The notes under the pieces: generated by a model
Told to the model about the DNA's origin: nothing
The model's database searches: none
Seen by the model: the letters and a program-made list of their open reading frames with translations, nothing else
Origin: Spirochaetaceae bacterium
Lineage (GTDB): Bacteria; Spirochaetota; Spirochaetia; Treponematales; Treponemataceae
Assembly (NCBI GenBank): GCA_017416145.1
Contig: JAFQDD010000005.1
Span: 1-49,044, forward strand
Direction: 5' to 3'
Length of the DNA: 49,044 bases
In this document: positions 1 through 9,577 of the stretch, in pieces
Position numbering within the stretch: the stretch's first letter is position 1
How the letters are laid out: every line of letters begins with the position of its first letter
Position numbers and translations under genes: made by a program

Positions 1-1
1 A

Positions 2-352
2 GAATACAATCGATTTGTAGAAATTATGAGGGCACATTACGACCCAAAAAATCCAGAGACTTTTACACCGGCAATACAGTTGGCAATCAAGGAAAACGTA
101 ATGCCAAACTACTTAAACCGAAAAACAACGGAGGTGTCAAATATGTTATGGGGTGAATACAATTACGACGAAGATATAGCCGCCCAACGCCAAGAAGCCT
201 TCGACGATGGTATTTCACAGGGAATTCAACAAAAAGCTATTGAAACAGCGAAAAATTTTCTTTCAATGGGATTACAAATCGAACAAATCGCGAAAGGAAC
301 AGGCTTATCCCTTGCGACTATCCAACAACTTGCAAAGGATTTTCCACAATAA
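2..352 (+). CDS. Rpn-family recombination-promoting nuclease / putative transposase, C-terminal part
   Basis: The reading frame is open from the first bases of the window, so the 5' part lies outside; the first internal ATG at 26 is not the true start. What remains is the C-terminal region: a helical segment ending in a Gln-rich stretch and a short helix-turn-helix-like end (IEQIAKGTGLSLATIQQLAK). This end is typical of Rpn/PD-(D/E)XK 'transposase' proteins, in which the catalytic domain is N-terminal. Members of the family nick DNA and promote RecA-independent recombination. A second copy begins at 48756 in the same orientation. Family assignment rests on the tail alone, so it is good but not certain. 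Confidence 0.7.
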   Translation, partial: EYNRFVEIMRAHYDPKNPETFTPAIQLAIKENVMPNYLNRKTTEVSNMLWGEYNYDEDIAAQRQEAFDDGISQGIQQKAIETAKNFLSMGLQIEQIAKGTGLSLATIQQLAKDFPQ

Positions 353-398
353 TGTAAAAAATTTTGCACAAAGCAAAGTTTCAATTACAACCATCAAA

Positions 399-436
399 AA
401 AAAGGATTCTCCATTCTAGGAAAATCCCTTTTTTTT
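399..436. terminator. Hairpin with flanking A and T runs after the Rpn gene
   Basis: An A run leads into GGATT (404-408), which pairs with AATCC (423-427), followed by eight T. It looks like an intrinsic terminator for the Rpn gene and, because of the A run, may also work on the other strand for traB. Confidence 0.65.
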
Positions 437-452
437 ACTCTTATTTACTAGG

Positions 453-470
453 TCGGGCAAGGATGCCCGA
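453..470. repeat. Short perfect hairpin between Rpn terminator and traB
   Basis: TCGGGCA (453-459) and TGCCCGA (464-470) form a 7-bp stem with a 4-base loop. There is no T run, so it is not a clear terminator. It may belong to a dispersed intergenic element; function unknown. Confidence 0.4.
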
Positions 471-510
471 TAAAAGCTAAGCAAGAAATGCCCTAGAAAA
501 TTTTCTTATC

Positions 511-1686
511 TTAAAACAGTCCAGAAATCATGGTTGGAACTGCGATAAAGTTTCCAATCACACCACCAATTGATGACAAAAAGAAAACTAATAAAACTTT
601 CAAAAGTCTATTTTTATAATACCCTTTAAAAGTAGAAACATCATCGTTTAGAGTTTCTAAATCTTGAACTTTTGGTTTTCTAACCCAAGCCTGAACAAGT
701 CCTGTAAAAAGCCCAACCCCCAAAAGCGGATTCAAAGTAGCAACAGGAGCCCCCACAAAACCCACCAAAATTGTTAGTGGATGGCCTAATGCAAGTAAAG
801 CCCCCAAAGCTGACAAAGAGCCATTCCACAAAATCCACTGAATAAGCATTTGCAAAGAATATTGAGCTCCACCAACAAACATACCAGCCACAAGCAAAGC
901 CACAATTGCCACTGGGAAAATCCAACCAGCAATTTTTCCACCGATTCCAGGTTTTGGAAGGCTTGAAATCTCTGAAATATCTTCAGATTCTTCGCCTTTT
1001 GCAAGAGCTTCCAAATGTTTTACAACACCAGGAAGATGCCCCGCACCTAAAACAGCCACAATCTTGTTGCCCTTTGCCTTCCAAATAGAAGTAGCAAGAT
1101 ATTGGTCTCTTTCATCAATCAAAACTTCTTTTACAGTTGGAAGATATTCAGCAAGTTCCGCCATCATAGAATCCATTTCGTTGGAATTCTTTAACTGTTC
1201 AATTTGTTCTGGAGAAACTTCTTCTTTTGTGAAAGCTGTAGAAATCAATGTAGCAAGAAGTTTGCATTTTCCCCAAAGATTGTTTTTCCCCCAAGCACGA
1301 CGCAAAGTTGTCTGAATTGGGCGGTCAACCATTTCACAAGGAATATTTAGCTCCTCCGCAACTGTAATGGCAGCCTTCATTTCATCTCCAGGTTTTACCC
1401 CTACATCTGCACCCATTCGCTTTTGAAAAGATGAAAGCACAAGATTTGCCATTAACACAAAACCCTTGCCTTCTTTTAGAACTTGCACAATATCAAGATT
1501 TTTCCAAGATTCTGGGTTTTTCATGGATTCGTAGCGACCTTCGTCTAGCTCGATGGCTACACAATCTGGCATTTCTGTACGAATCACTTCCACAGATTGA
1601 TCTATACTTTCTTTTGAAATGTGGGCGGTTCCCACTAAGATAATTTCTCTGCCGTTTAAATTTAGTCTTTTTTCTGTTTGAGACAT
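511..1686 (-). CDS. TraB/pheromone shutdown-type membrane protein
   Basis: 391 residues. The N-terminal half matches the TraB domain: the signature GTAHIS at about residues 19-24, IELDEGRYESM near 46-56, and a second conserved GAGHLPG near 215. The last 140 residues hold several hydrophobic segments, so the protein sits in the inner membrane with the TraB domain at one face. The domain is related to TIKI/GumN-type fold proteins and is suspected to be a metal-dependent peptidase, but the bacterial role is unknown; the enterococcal TraB shuts down a peptide pheromone. The start has an AGGA ribosome-binding site. It stands alone between the Rpn terminator and the TPR gene, in the same direction as the latter. 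Confidence 0.85.
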   Translation of the reverse strand: MSQTEKRLNLNGREIILVGTAHISKESIDQSVEVIRTEMPDCVAIELDEGRYESMKNPESWKNLDIVQVLKEGKGFVLMANLVLSSFQKRMGADVGVKPGDEMKAAITVAEELNIPCEMVDRPIQTTLRRAWGKNNLWGKCKLLATLISTAFTKEEVSPEQIEQLKNSNEMDSMMAELAEYLPTVKEVLIDERDQYLATSIWKAKGNKIVAVLGAGHLPGVVKHLEALAKGEESEDISEISSLPKPGIGGKIAGWIFPVAIVALLVAGMFVGGAQYSLQMLIQWILWNGSLSALGALLALGHPLTILVGFVGAPVATLNPLLGVGLFTGLVQAWVRKPKVQDLETLNDDVSTFKGYYKNRLLKVLLVFFLSSIGGVIGNFIAVPTMISGLF

Positions 1687-1717
1687 TGATTTTTCCTAAC
1701 TTATCAAAAAAGTAATA

Positions 1718-3286
1718 TTAAAATAATTTTCCTGCTTCTCTATATTTTTCTATAGCCCAGTCATTTAATCTGTACTCAAAAAACATAGGAGTTTGCATTT
1801 CTTGTACTGTAATATAATACTTTTGAGCTATGTTGTCATTACCTCGGATTTGATAATACAAAGCAAGATAAAACAAATATTTTCCACGTTTATTTGCATT
1901 GGTTTCGTTTTCAACTTTTTGAGCCACAGAACCAGGTGCCACATTATCATAGAAAAGACGTGCAATTGCGTATTCTGTTGAATTTCTGTCTAATTTTTTC
2001 AAAGCAACCTTTGCAAGATAATCTTTTCCAGCTTTTTTTAGAGTGGCTTCTTCTGGAGTTCCCTGTTTTTCGTAGGCTTCCATGTAATAAGTTGCTGCAA
2101 TCATCAAAGGATAACTTGTACTTGCAGGATAAATTTCATAAGCTTTTGAAAATCCATCTCGAGAAGCAGCATAATCACCTGACCCCCAAGCCAAAATTCC
2201 CAAAGATTCATAAGCAAAATAATATTCTGGATAAAGTTGATTTACAGTTTTGTAATCTGCGTAGGCCTTTTCTACTTCTTCCATTTCATCATATAATCCG
2301 CCACGATAAACGTAACCTAAAAAGTAATCTGGGCGTAATTCAATAGCCTTTGTCCAAGCGTGTTCAGCTTCTGCATTTCGATTTAGGTTATGAAGATATG
2401 TTCCGTAATCTAACCAATAATCATAATAATCTGGTTCATATTTTATGGCATTTTCCACATATTCCAAAGCTTGAGAATAATCTGGAGTTTCTGCTTCCAA
2501 TTTTCCAAGATAAGCCCAAGCAAAAGCATTGGTTTCATCAATTTCAAGCATTTTATTAAATGTAGATTTTGCGTCTTTTATATTTCCAAGATAATAAGAA
2601 CTTTGTCCATATCCAGCCAAAGCGTCAAGATTGTTTGCTTCTCCAGAAAGTGCTGTCAAATAATAGCGATTTGCTAATTTGAAGTTGGATTTTAGCATTT
2701 GTTCGTGACCTAGCTCTGTGTTTGCACCGGAGTGGCGTGGGTTTTTTGCTAGAATCTCTTTCAAAAGAGCGTTTTTTTCTGCTTTTGAACCAGTAGCTTT
2801 TGCAATCACAGACAAAAGCATTAAAACATCAGTGTTTTCTGGATCAAGTTCTTTCAGCTGATTAGCAATCAATTTTGCGTTTTCATAATCGCCATAAGAA
2901 ACAAGGAGAGAGGCTTTTACGTATAATAGGTCAAAATTGTTTGCGAACTCTTCTGGAATATCGTTGTACAAAGCAAGGGCTTCTTCAACTGTTCCAGATT
3001 TTAAGGTTGCAGAAAGTTTTTCTAGAAAAGCTTGAAGAGTGAAAACTTCTGGTTCTTCTTGTTTTGGACTTTCTGGAATTGGCTCTTTTTGTGGTTCTTC
3101 CTTTTGGTCTACTGGTTTTTCATCACTTGGTTCAACTACTGCAACTTCCTCTGTGTTTTCAGTTTCTGTAGATTCACAAGAAAAAGTAAAAACCGATAGA
3201 ATCATAATTAAGCACAAGGTCAAACATGAAGTTCCTTTTGAAATTATTACATTTTTGTGCTTTAAACATTTTTTGTTGACAAACAT
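1718..3286 (-). CDS. TPR-repeat lipoprotein
   Basis: 522 residues. A basic N-terminus and hydrophobic stretch end in FTFSC (Cys37), a plausible spirochaetal lipobox, so it is likely a lipoprotein. Residues about 40-85 are a Pro/Glu/Lys-rich linker. The rest is a long tetratricopeptide array (repeats such as FAWAYLGKLEAETPDYSQALEYVENAIKYEPDY), which normally serves as a protein-interaction scaffold in the periplasm. No catalytic motif is visible. It is divergent from the gene at 3337 across about 50 bases. The exact partner and role cannot be read from the sequence. Confidence 0.85.
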   Translation of the reverse strand: MFVNKKCLKHKNVIISKGTSCLTLCLIMILSVFTFSCESTETENTEEVAVVEPSDEKPVDQKEEPQKEPIPESPKQEEPEVFTLQAFLEKLSATLKSGTVEEALALYNDIPEEFANNFDLLYVKASLLVSYGDYENAKLIANQLKELDPENTDVLMLLSVIAKATGSKAEKNALLKEILAKNPRHSGANTELGHEQMLKSNFKLANRYYLTALSGEANNLDALAGYGQSSYYLGNIKDAKSTFNKMLEIDETNAFAWAYLGKLEAETPDYSQALEYVENAIKYEPDYYDYWLDYGTYLHNLNRNAEAEHAWTKAIELRPDYFLGYVYRGGLYDEMEEVEKAYADYKTVNQLYPEYYFAYESLGILAWGSGDYAASRDGFSKAYEIYPASTSYPLMIAATYYMEAYEKQGTPEEATLKKAGKDYLAKVALKKLDRNSTEYAIARLFYDNVAPGSVAQKVENETNANKRGKYLFYLALYYQIRGNDNIAQKYYITVQEMQTPMFFEYRLNDWAIEKYREAGKLF

Positions 3287-3300
3287 TATTACCGCCTATA

Positions 3301-3329
3301 TTGATTTTGTCGCTCTCATTAGCTAAAAT
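3301..3329 (+). promoter_or_regulatory. Promoter of the 3337 gene, probably leaderless
   Basis: TTGATT (3301-3306), a 17-base spacer and TAAAAT (3324-3329) lie so close to the ATG at 3337 that transcription should begin at or just before the start codon. No Shine-Dalgarno is present. TATAAC at 3329 is an alternative -10 but would start transcription inside the gene. Confidence 0.5.
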
Positions 3330-3336
3330 ATAACAA

Positions 3337-5046
3337 ATGAGCAAACATCCAATTAGAAAACTATTGGGATTAACAATCCTTTACTCTGCCATTATTTTCG
3401 GCATTTTTGTAATACAATTTAGAAATGAAACTGTAATATCCAAAACTTTCGGATTGATTAGATTGATTTTATCTGAAACAACAGATGAAAACAACACCTC
3501 TAAACTAAAAAATAACTTTTCTGTAAGTTTTGGGGGTATCACAGTATTTTCAGATTATAACAATATTCCACATATTTGTAATGATGCCCAAACACCTTTA
3601 GAATTAGAATCTTGGAATCAAATTTCTGAAACTGCTTTCAATTTGGTTTTCAAAGATGGCACTCAAGTTGTGTTTTCCTATCCATCAACTGAAGTTTTAA
3701 CTCCAATATCAATAGAAACATTTTTACCAAAAGAAGTTACAGCTATTGCTCTTCCATTCAAGATTAACGGTTCTTACACTTTAACAGACCAAAGAAGTAA
3801 TAACTTAGTTTTGGCATCTAAAGCTGGAGAGTACGAGTTTTCTATTCCTCAGGTCGATTCCCAATTTTTGTATTTTTACAATTATGAACCTATTGCTTCT
3901 TACGACATTTTCACAAAAGAAAAAGTTTTTACCTTTGCTGATGCAAAAGCGTTGGCTCTATCTTCCGAAGAATATTACAAATATTCTGTTGATAAAGTTA
4001 AATCCTCAGTTCTTTTCAAAAATGAAGTACCAGAATCTGCTTCAGAAATTGCAATTACAGCTTACGTTGCAGAAATGGCTTCCCAAGGCAAATATTCACA
4101 GGCAATTGAAAGTGTTCCAGCTGCCGCAAAAACTGTTGCAAAGCGCTCATATCTTTCTGCACCATATTTCAATTCTCTTGTAGAAATGAATAAAACCTTG
4201 GTTATGCAAAACGAAAATATTGCATACAGAATGAATTATTCCATTGAACAAGGAAATCCAAGCGTTTTTGAATTTGACGCTTTCAGTATGTACATCCAAA
4301 CTCGCTCCACACCAGAGGCTGTAAAATCCTTATCTTTGCTAACTCAAGAAGGAACTGCTGAACCAACACCACTTCAAGCTAGTGGAATTATCAAGCTTTA
4401 TGCTGATTTGTATCCAATTTCAAAGGAAAAAGCTGATGTTTTACAAGTTCCTGCTCAAAAAGCCCTTGGAATTATCGAAAAATATTGTTCTATAAAGGAT
4501 GATATTTTCAGTTTTGCTCAAGAAAATGTAGAATTTTCGAGTTTAGATTATGCAAAAACAGGAGATGCTCTAATTCGCTACGGTGAAATTATTGGAAATC
4601 CTGATATTTGTGCCGTTGGTCGTTTAATGTTTAACATTGGAGTATCACGAATTGATGCTTCTGATGTTGAATCTTTTGCAACAATTTATCCTTTGGCTGC
4701 AAGAAACAACAAATTCTATCCACATCTTGTAATTCTAGAAGAAACATTAACAGAACCAATTTGGGCTTGGACAGCAGCACAATCTATGTCAATAAAAACA
4801 GATTCGGAAAATACAAGCACAATTTCCCTAGATTTCCCACAAGGAGATTCTCACTACGTAATAATCAACGGAATCAAACCTTTCAAATCTATCGAAATTT
4901 ACGAGCTTTCTTTCCGTACAGACCATAGATTTGAAACCTACAATTCTTCTGGATACGTTTACGATTCTAAAACCAACACATTATTCTTAAAATACAGACA
5001 TAAATCTGGTACAGAAATCGTAAAACTCTACAGAACAACAAATTAG
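3337..5046 (+). CDS. Membrane-anchored protein of unknown function
   Basis: 569 residues, not recognised. One transmembrane segment (about residues 9-27) near the N-terminus suggests an inner-membrane anchor with a large periplasmic part. The first half is beta-rich (FSVSFGGITVFSDYNNIP, ITAIALPFKINGSYTL-like strands). The middle is helical with TPR-like character. The last 80 residues are again beta-rich, ending with a possible sugar- or peptidoglycan-binding-like fold that I cannot name. It is followed after 11 bases by an RNA methyltransferase gene, so the two are probably co-transcribed. It faces the TPR lipoprotein gene and may act with it in the envelope; that is inference from position only. 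Confidence 0.75.
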   Translation: MSKHPIRKLLGLTILYSAIIFGIFVIQFRNETVISKTFGLIRLILSETTDENNTSKLKNNFSVSFGGITVFSDYNNIPHICNDAQTPLELESWNQISETAFNLVFKDGTQVVFSYPSTEVLTPISIETFLPKEVTAIALPFKINGSYTLTDQRSNNLVLASKAGEYEFSIPQVDSQFLYFYNYEPIASYDIFTKEKVFTFADAKALALSSEEYYKYSVDKVKSSVLFKNEVPESASEIAITAYVAEMASQGKYSQAIESVPAAAKTVAKRSYLSAPYFNSLVEMNKTLVMQNENIAYRMNYSIEQGNPSVFEFDAFSMYIQTRSTPEAVKSLSLLTQEGTAEPTPLQASGIIKLYADLYPISKEKADVLQVPAQKALGIIEKYCSIKDDIFSFAQENVEFSSLDYAKTGDALIRYGEIIGNPDICAVGRLMFNIGVSRIDASDVESFATIYPLAARNNKFYPHLVILEETLTEPIWAWTAAQSMSIKTDSENTSTISLDFPQGDSHYVIINGIKPFKSIEIYELSFRTDHRFETYNSSGYVYDSKTNTLFLKYRHKSGTEIVKLYRTTN

Positions 5047-5057
5047 GCATAAATAAT

Positions 5058-5789
5058 ATGAAACTAGATGATATTTATATTATTTTGTGCCGCCCAGATG
5101 AAAGCCGAAATATTGGCTCTGCTTGTAGAGCCATGGCAAACATGGGAATGAAAAAACTTAGAATCGTTGGAAAAAAAGCCGACTACGACGAAGAAAAAGT
5201 AAAAACCTTAGCGATTCACGCTTTTTCAATTTGGGAAAATGCTGTTTTTTTCGATTCAATAGAAGCAGCTACAAAAGATTGTTATGTTTCTGCTGGAACC
5301 ACAAGACGTCGTGGAAAAAAACGAAAAGAATGGCTTTTAACACCAGATGAGTTTTCAACAAAGGTAAATGATATTGAAAATGGAAAGGTTGCTGTAATTT
5401 TTGGCAACGAAAGAACGGGTTTAACAGACGAAGAACTAGAATGTTGTACCTTGGGAGTAAAAATCCCTACAGACGAAGAGTTTGGTTCTCTAAATCTTTC
5501 CCACGCAGTACAAATCATTTGCTATGAACTTTATAAACACCTAAAAGTTCCTACCCTAACAGGGTACACCCCAATCACATTAGAACGCTTATCCAAGACA
5601 GTTACCTCTCTTACAGATGATTTAAAAAAAGTTGGCTTTTTCAGTGTTACCGGCCGCCCAGAAATGGAAAATTTTTGGACATCCGTCTTTGCAAGAGCCG
5701 CTTTGTCAGAAGGAGAAGCTCAATACATCGAAAAAATCTTTAACAAGGCGGCCGGCCTAATTAGTCGCCAGTCTTCAAAACAAGACTAA
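5058..5789 (+). CDS. TrmJ/TrmH-type (SpoU) RNA 2'-O-methyltransferase
   Basis: 243 residues with the SPOUT fold motifs: motif 1 near the N-terminus (LCRPDESRNIGSACRAMANMG), motif 2 (VIFGNERTGLTDEE, about residues 115-128) and motif 3 (IPTDEEFGSLNLSHAVQIICYEL, about 136-158). These bind S-adenosylmethionine in the trefoil knot. The length and the C-terminal helical extension match TrmJ, which methylates position 32 of tRNA, better than short TrmL, but the exact target cannot be decided. It lies 11 bases after the preceding gene and is followed by a strong terminator. Confidence 0.88.
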   Translation: MKLDDIYIILCRPDESRNIGSACRAMANMGMKKLRIVGKKADYDEEKVKTLAIHAFSIWENAVFFDSIEAATKDCYVSAGTTRRRGKKRKEWLLTPDEFSTKVNDIENGKVAVIFGNERTGLTDEELECCTLGVKIPTDEEFGSLNLSHAVQIICYELYKHLKVPTLTGYTPITLERLSKTVTSLTDDLKKVGFFSVTGRPEMENFWTSVFARAALSEGEAQYIEKIFNKAAGLISRQSSKQD

Positions 5790-5814
5790 TACTTCCTTAA
5801 ATCATTTTTTCCAC

Positions 5815-5855
5815 AAAAAAAACCGCCTAAAACTTCTTTGTCTTAGGCGGTTTTC
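5815..5855. terminator. Bidirectional intrinsic terminator
   Basis: AACCGCCTAA (5821-5830) pairs perfectly with TTAGGCGGTT (5843-5852), with an A run before and a T run after. It separates the convergent methyltransferase and GH13 genes. A second hairpin, CAGGTTCT (5872-5879) with AGAACCTG (5891-5898), sits just before the GH13 stop. Confidence 0.9.
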
Positions 5856-5905
5856 ATTCTTTCCAAAATATCAGGTTCTCAAACTATTGTAGAACCTGAC
5901 TCAAC

Positions 5906-8900
5906 CTATTTTTTAGTTGATTTTTTGGTTGTTTCTTTTTTTGTAGTCTTTTTTGCTTCTGTTTTTTTCACAGTTGCCTTTTTGACTTGTTTTTCTGCTT
6001 TTTCCTCAGTAGCTTTCTTTGTTGATTTTTCAGCCTTTTTTGCAGGTGTCTTTTTTGCCTTTACAGCTTTTTCTGCTGGTTTTAACAATGCAACAAAGTT
6101 TTCTACCTTGTATTCAGATTTTTCAGAAGATTTTGCAATTAAATCTTTAACATCTAAAAGTGCCTTTGTTTCTGTTTTCTTTAATGCCAAAATAGCAAAT
6201 TGTAAAACAGTAATCCATAATGCAAAATCAGCTTTTTCTTTGTTGTACCAAAGAACATTATCAAATTGATTTATGCCTAGAATCACATTGTTGTATGGAT
6301 TTTCAATTAAAGTTTTAATAAATCCATAGGCAACTTCTTTTTTTTCTTTTTTAGCAAGAGAACAATCACAAAGTTCTGTAGTTTCGATTAATGTTTTAAA
6401 AACTTCAAATGAAGCACGAGAATCATAGCCACAATCAGCTAAAATATCTCGAATTTTTCTGTCTAAATGCCACAATGAAATCAATTTTTGAGCATCAAGA
6501 GATGTTGCTTCTTTTCCAAAAACACCTTTTACCGAATAACAAACCAAGTAAGCCACAAAGCAAACTTTGTACAAATATTCTGAATCAAATCCAGATTGTA
6601 GATATTTTACAAGAGCTGCAACATCTTTTTCTAGAAGTAATCTATCTTTATTTTTGATAGATGTAAGCTTTGCAAACTCACTAAGATTTTTTGCAAGAGC
6701 TTTCCAAGCTGTTTCAGCAGGAGTTTTGTTGATTTTGCTATCTTTTCCAAGAACAGTGTCTGCCCCGTAGTTTCCGTTTACAAAATCCACAAGTGTTTCA
6801 AAATATTTAAGACCTTTTTCTTTGTATTTGCCAATAGTTTTGGTGATATTTTTACCGTCATTGCAAATTTTTACCATATCCACAAAGAAATCTCTTGTGG
6901 CAAAATCTGAAAGAGCTTTATACAAGTCTTTTAAGAAAATCTCGTTTAGAGCTTGTTCAATGTCTGGAACTCCAGCTCCGTTTAGTGTGTCGCACAAGAT
7001 TCCGTATTTACCTGTAGCATCGTCTTTAACTTCTGACATATCCATCAAAACTTGATATTCAAATCCGTTTAGACTTAGGAACATTCCCTTTTCTCTGATT
7101 TCAGAAATACGACGAATGTACCATTTTTCAGTTCTGTGTTCCCGGAAAATCAAATATGTGTTTGGCTCAGAAGAAAGTCCCAAAGCATCGCACAAGTTCT
7201 TTGTTTCTTGGTGGATATTACCATCTGCGTCTTTTACAGCATATTTACAAGATGTTTGAATCCAGCCGTTTGCTTGATTGTATACGTTGTTGTAGAAAAC
7301 GATTGCTCTTTCGTCGCCGTAGCGGTTACTGTAAGCAAATACGTTTTCGTTTACGCTGCCATTGCTCCAAACATCATAGAAGAAAAAGTCTTCTACACCA
7401 CTGAAAAGATAGCGTTTTTTCATCAATGGGAAGATGTCATGCTTGTGTCTTTCTAGTAAGTCGTAGTCTGGAGTTTCGTCCTTGTAGGCTTTTGTGTATT
7501 CCATTCCGTATTTTTCTTCAAAGCCTTCAAGCTGACCGTGACCAAACATTGGAAGACCTGGCATTGTTACCATCAATGTACATACACCAAAGTATTTGTC
7601 TCCACGACCAAATTGAGCCACAGCTGTTTCTTCGTCTGGGTTGTTCATAAAGTTTACATAGCGCTTTAAGATTTGTGGCTCAAACTCGATTGTGTTTTTA
7701 ACAGTATCACGATACTTTTGGTTTTCTTCTCGCTTAAGCATATTCATAAAAGCACTGTTGTAAACACGGTGCATTCCCAAAGTTCTAACAAAGTAGCCTT
7801 CCATCATCCAGAATGCTTCTGCAAGTAATAGTGTGTCTGGAACTTCTGCAGCACAGCGGTCAACAACTTCTCGCCAGAATTCGTTTGGTATTCTTTCTTC
7901 AAAGTCTTTTGTAAACATTGCGTGTTCTGCTCTACTGGCAATATCTCCACCTTGGCCTGGTTCTGGATACCACAAGCGTTTAATGTGTTTTTTAGCCAAA
8001 ACCATAGCTGCGTCAAAGCGAATAATTGGGAAGTTTCTTGCCACATGCAAAATCTTTTGAATAACTTCTTCTCTTGCCTCTGGATTTAGGAAGTCAATTT
8101 GAGCTGTGTCGTTCCAAGGCATACCAGTTCCATCATTTCCGTGATAGATATAGCGTGTGTCTCCAGTTGCATTATCAACTCGTTTGTAAACAACTGCACA
8201 GTCATTTTTAGAATAATAATGATCTTCAAGATAAACAGAAATTCTATTATCAATAGAAAGATTTTCACCGTTAAAAGTGTAGCCTGGGAAAGGACAATCT
8301 CTTGACTGAATAAATAAATCTGGACGTTCTGCAACCCACTTAGAATCCATACCTGTGTGATTTGGAACCATATCTGAAGCCAAGCGAATTCCACGGTACC
8401 AACAGCGGCGGCGTAAATCTTCTAGTGCAGGCCATCCACCAAGTTCTGCTGCAATATCGTAGTCGTGCAAACTGTAAGCACTGGCTGCTGCTTCTGGGTT
8501 ACCACAAATTTGCTTAATTCGTTTACTTGCCCAAGAGCGTTCCCAAAGCCCAATTAGCCAAAGCCCTGTAAAACCAGCTTGAGCTAAAGCGTCTAGTTCT
8601 TCATCTGGAATTTGGTCTAGGCGATAAATATCTCTTTTGTATTTTTTACGAAGTTGGTCAAGCCAAACTAAAACAGTTTTTGCCATCAAAACAACCCGAG
8701 GCATCCATTCACGGTCTGGACTAAAGCGTTCGTATTCTTTCATTAAAGAGTCGCTAGAAAAATTGTATGGATCCATTGGTGGTGGTCCAGAAAAATGTCC
8801 AGACCAGCCTGGTTTTTCTTCCTCAGAAATCATATCCATTCCAGAAAGAAGTCTTAAAATCCATTCTCCAAGCAATTCGCCCCAGTGTTGACGGATATAA

Positions 8901-9559
8901 TCTAGTTGGCCTTTTAGGCTGTGTGGAGAGAAAACGCTTGGTTCTCTAAGCATTGTAATAAGGTCGTTTTTGAAAGGTCCAAAAAGTGGCTGACCTTTGA
9001 AAAATCTTTGAATTTCTGCCCAAGCCTTGTAGTAGTGCTTGTTTTTTTGGAGCTTTTCATCATCAAAAAGGATTTTAAAAGGAAGAAAAGCTGGATTTTC
9101 GTTGGCAAGACAAAGCAACATCATTTCTTCAACAGTAGAAACTTTGTTATCAATTCCGTCGGTGCTTCCCTTTAGATAGTCTTCAATGGAGATTTTTCCT
9201 TGATAAACAGCCACTGGCGGAAACTCTGTGTTAAAATCCACCAAAAGTTGATGTAAAGCCTCTTCTCCAAGTTTTGCTTGTAGGCTTTCGTAAAGTTCTG
9301 TAAATGCCTTTGGATTTTCAGATTTTCTAAATTCTCCACAAATATAGTGGAAAATTTCGTCAATTAAACCCATAGCATTTAACTGACCAGCTTTTATCAT
9401 CTTGTTTGACTCTAAAACTGGATTCATTGTGGCATTTATTTTTTGAGCGAAAGTTCTTACAGCCTTAAAATTGGTAAAAATCACATTTCCATTAAATGAA
9501 AATAGACTTTCATCAAAGTTGCACAAATCTCTTACTTTCTTTGAAACGTGGAATTCCAT
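5906..9559 (-). CDS. GH13 alpha-amylase-family protein with a Lys/Ala/Thr-rich C-terminal tail
   Basis: 1217 residues, far longer than a plain amylase. After about 330 helical residues comes a GH13 barrel: DMVPNHTG (region I), nucleophile D516 in IIRFDAA, acid/base E581 in LLLAEAFW, and D642 in NNPDEE, where the usual His before the Asp is replaced by Pro. No signal peptide is seen, so it is cytoplasmic. Another helical region of about 300 residues follows. The last 60 residues are a low-complexity basic tail (repeats of PAKKA, KKTEAKK, TTKK) like histone H1 tails. It lies 18 bases after malQ with its own GGAG ribosome site, so a shared role in glycogen or maltodextrin metabolism is likely. 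The exact substrate is unclear. Confidence 0.85.
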   Translation of the reverse strand: MEFHVSKKVRDLCNFDESLFSFNGNVIFTNFKAVRTFAQKINATMNPVLESNKMIKAGQLNAMGLIDEIFHYICGEFRKSENPKAFTELYESLQAKLGEEALHQLLVDFNTEFPPVAVYQGKISIEDYLKGSTDGIDNKVSTVEEMMLLCLANENPAFLPFKILFDDEKLQKNKHYYKAWAEIQRFFKGQPLFGPFKNDLITMLREPSVFSPHSLKGQLDYIRQHWGELLGEWILRLLSGMDMISEEEKPGWSGHFSGPPPMDPYNFSSDSLMKEYERFSPDREWMPRVVLMAKTVLVWLDQLRKKYKRDIYRLDQIPDEELDALAQAGFTGLWLIGLWERSWASKRIKQICGNPEAAASAYSLHDYDIAAELGGWPALEDLRRRCWYRGIRLASDMVPNHTGMDSKWVAERPDLFIQSRDCPFPGYTFNGENLSIDNRISVYLEDHYYSKNDCAVVYKRVDNATGDTRYIYHGNDGTGMPWNDTAQIDFLNPEAREEVIQKILHVARNFPIIRFDAAMVLAKKHIKRLWYPEPGQGGDIASRAEHAMFTKDFEERIPNEFWREVVDRCAAEVPDTLLLAEAFWMMEGYFVRTLGMHRVYNSAFMNMLKREENQKYRDTVKNTIEFEPQILKRYVNFMNNPDEETAVAQFGRGDKYFGVCTLMVTMPGLPMFGHGQLEGFEEKYGMEYTKAYKDETPDYDLLERHKHDIFPLMKKRYLFSGVEDFFFYDVWSNGSVNENVFAYSNRYGDERAIVFYNNVYNQANGWIQTSCKYAVKDADGNIHQETKNLCDALGLSSEPNTYLIFREHRTEKWYIRRISEIREKGMFLSLNGFEYQVLMDMSEVKDDATGKYGILCDTLNGAGVPDIEQALNEIFLKDLYKALSDFATRDFFVDMVKICNDGKNITKTIGKYKEKGLKYFETLVDFVNGNYGADTVLGKDSKINKTPAETAWKALAKNLSEFAKLTSIKNKDRLLLEKDVAALVKYLQSGFDSEYLYKVCFVAYLVCYSVKGVFGKEATSLDAQKLISLWHLDRKIRDILADCGYDSRASFEVFKTLIETTELCDCSLAKKEKKEVAYGFIKTLIENPYNNVILGINQFDNVLWYNKEKADFALWITVLQFAILALKKTETKALLDVKDLIAKSSEKSEYKVENFVALLKPAEKAVKAKKTPAKKAEKSTKKATEEKAEKQVKKATVKKTEAKKTTKKETTKKSTKK

Positions 9560-9577
9560 TAAATTTCTCCTTTGCTC

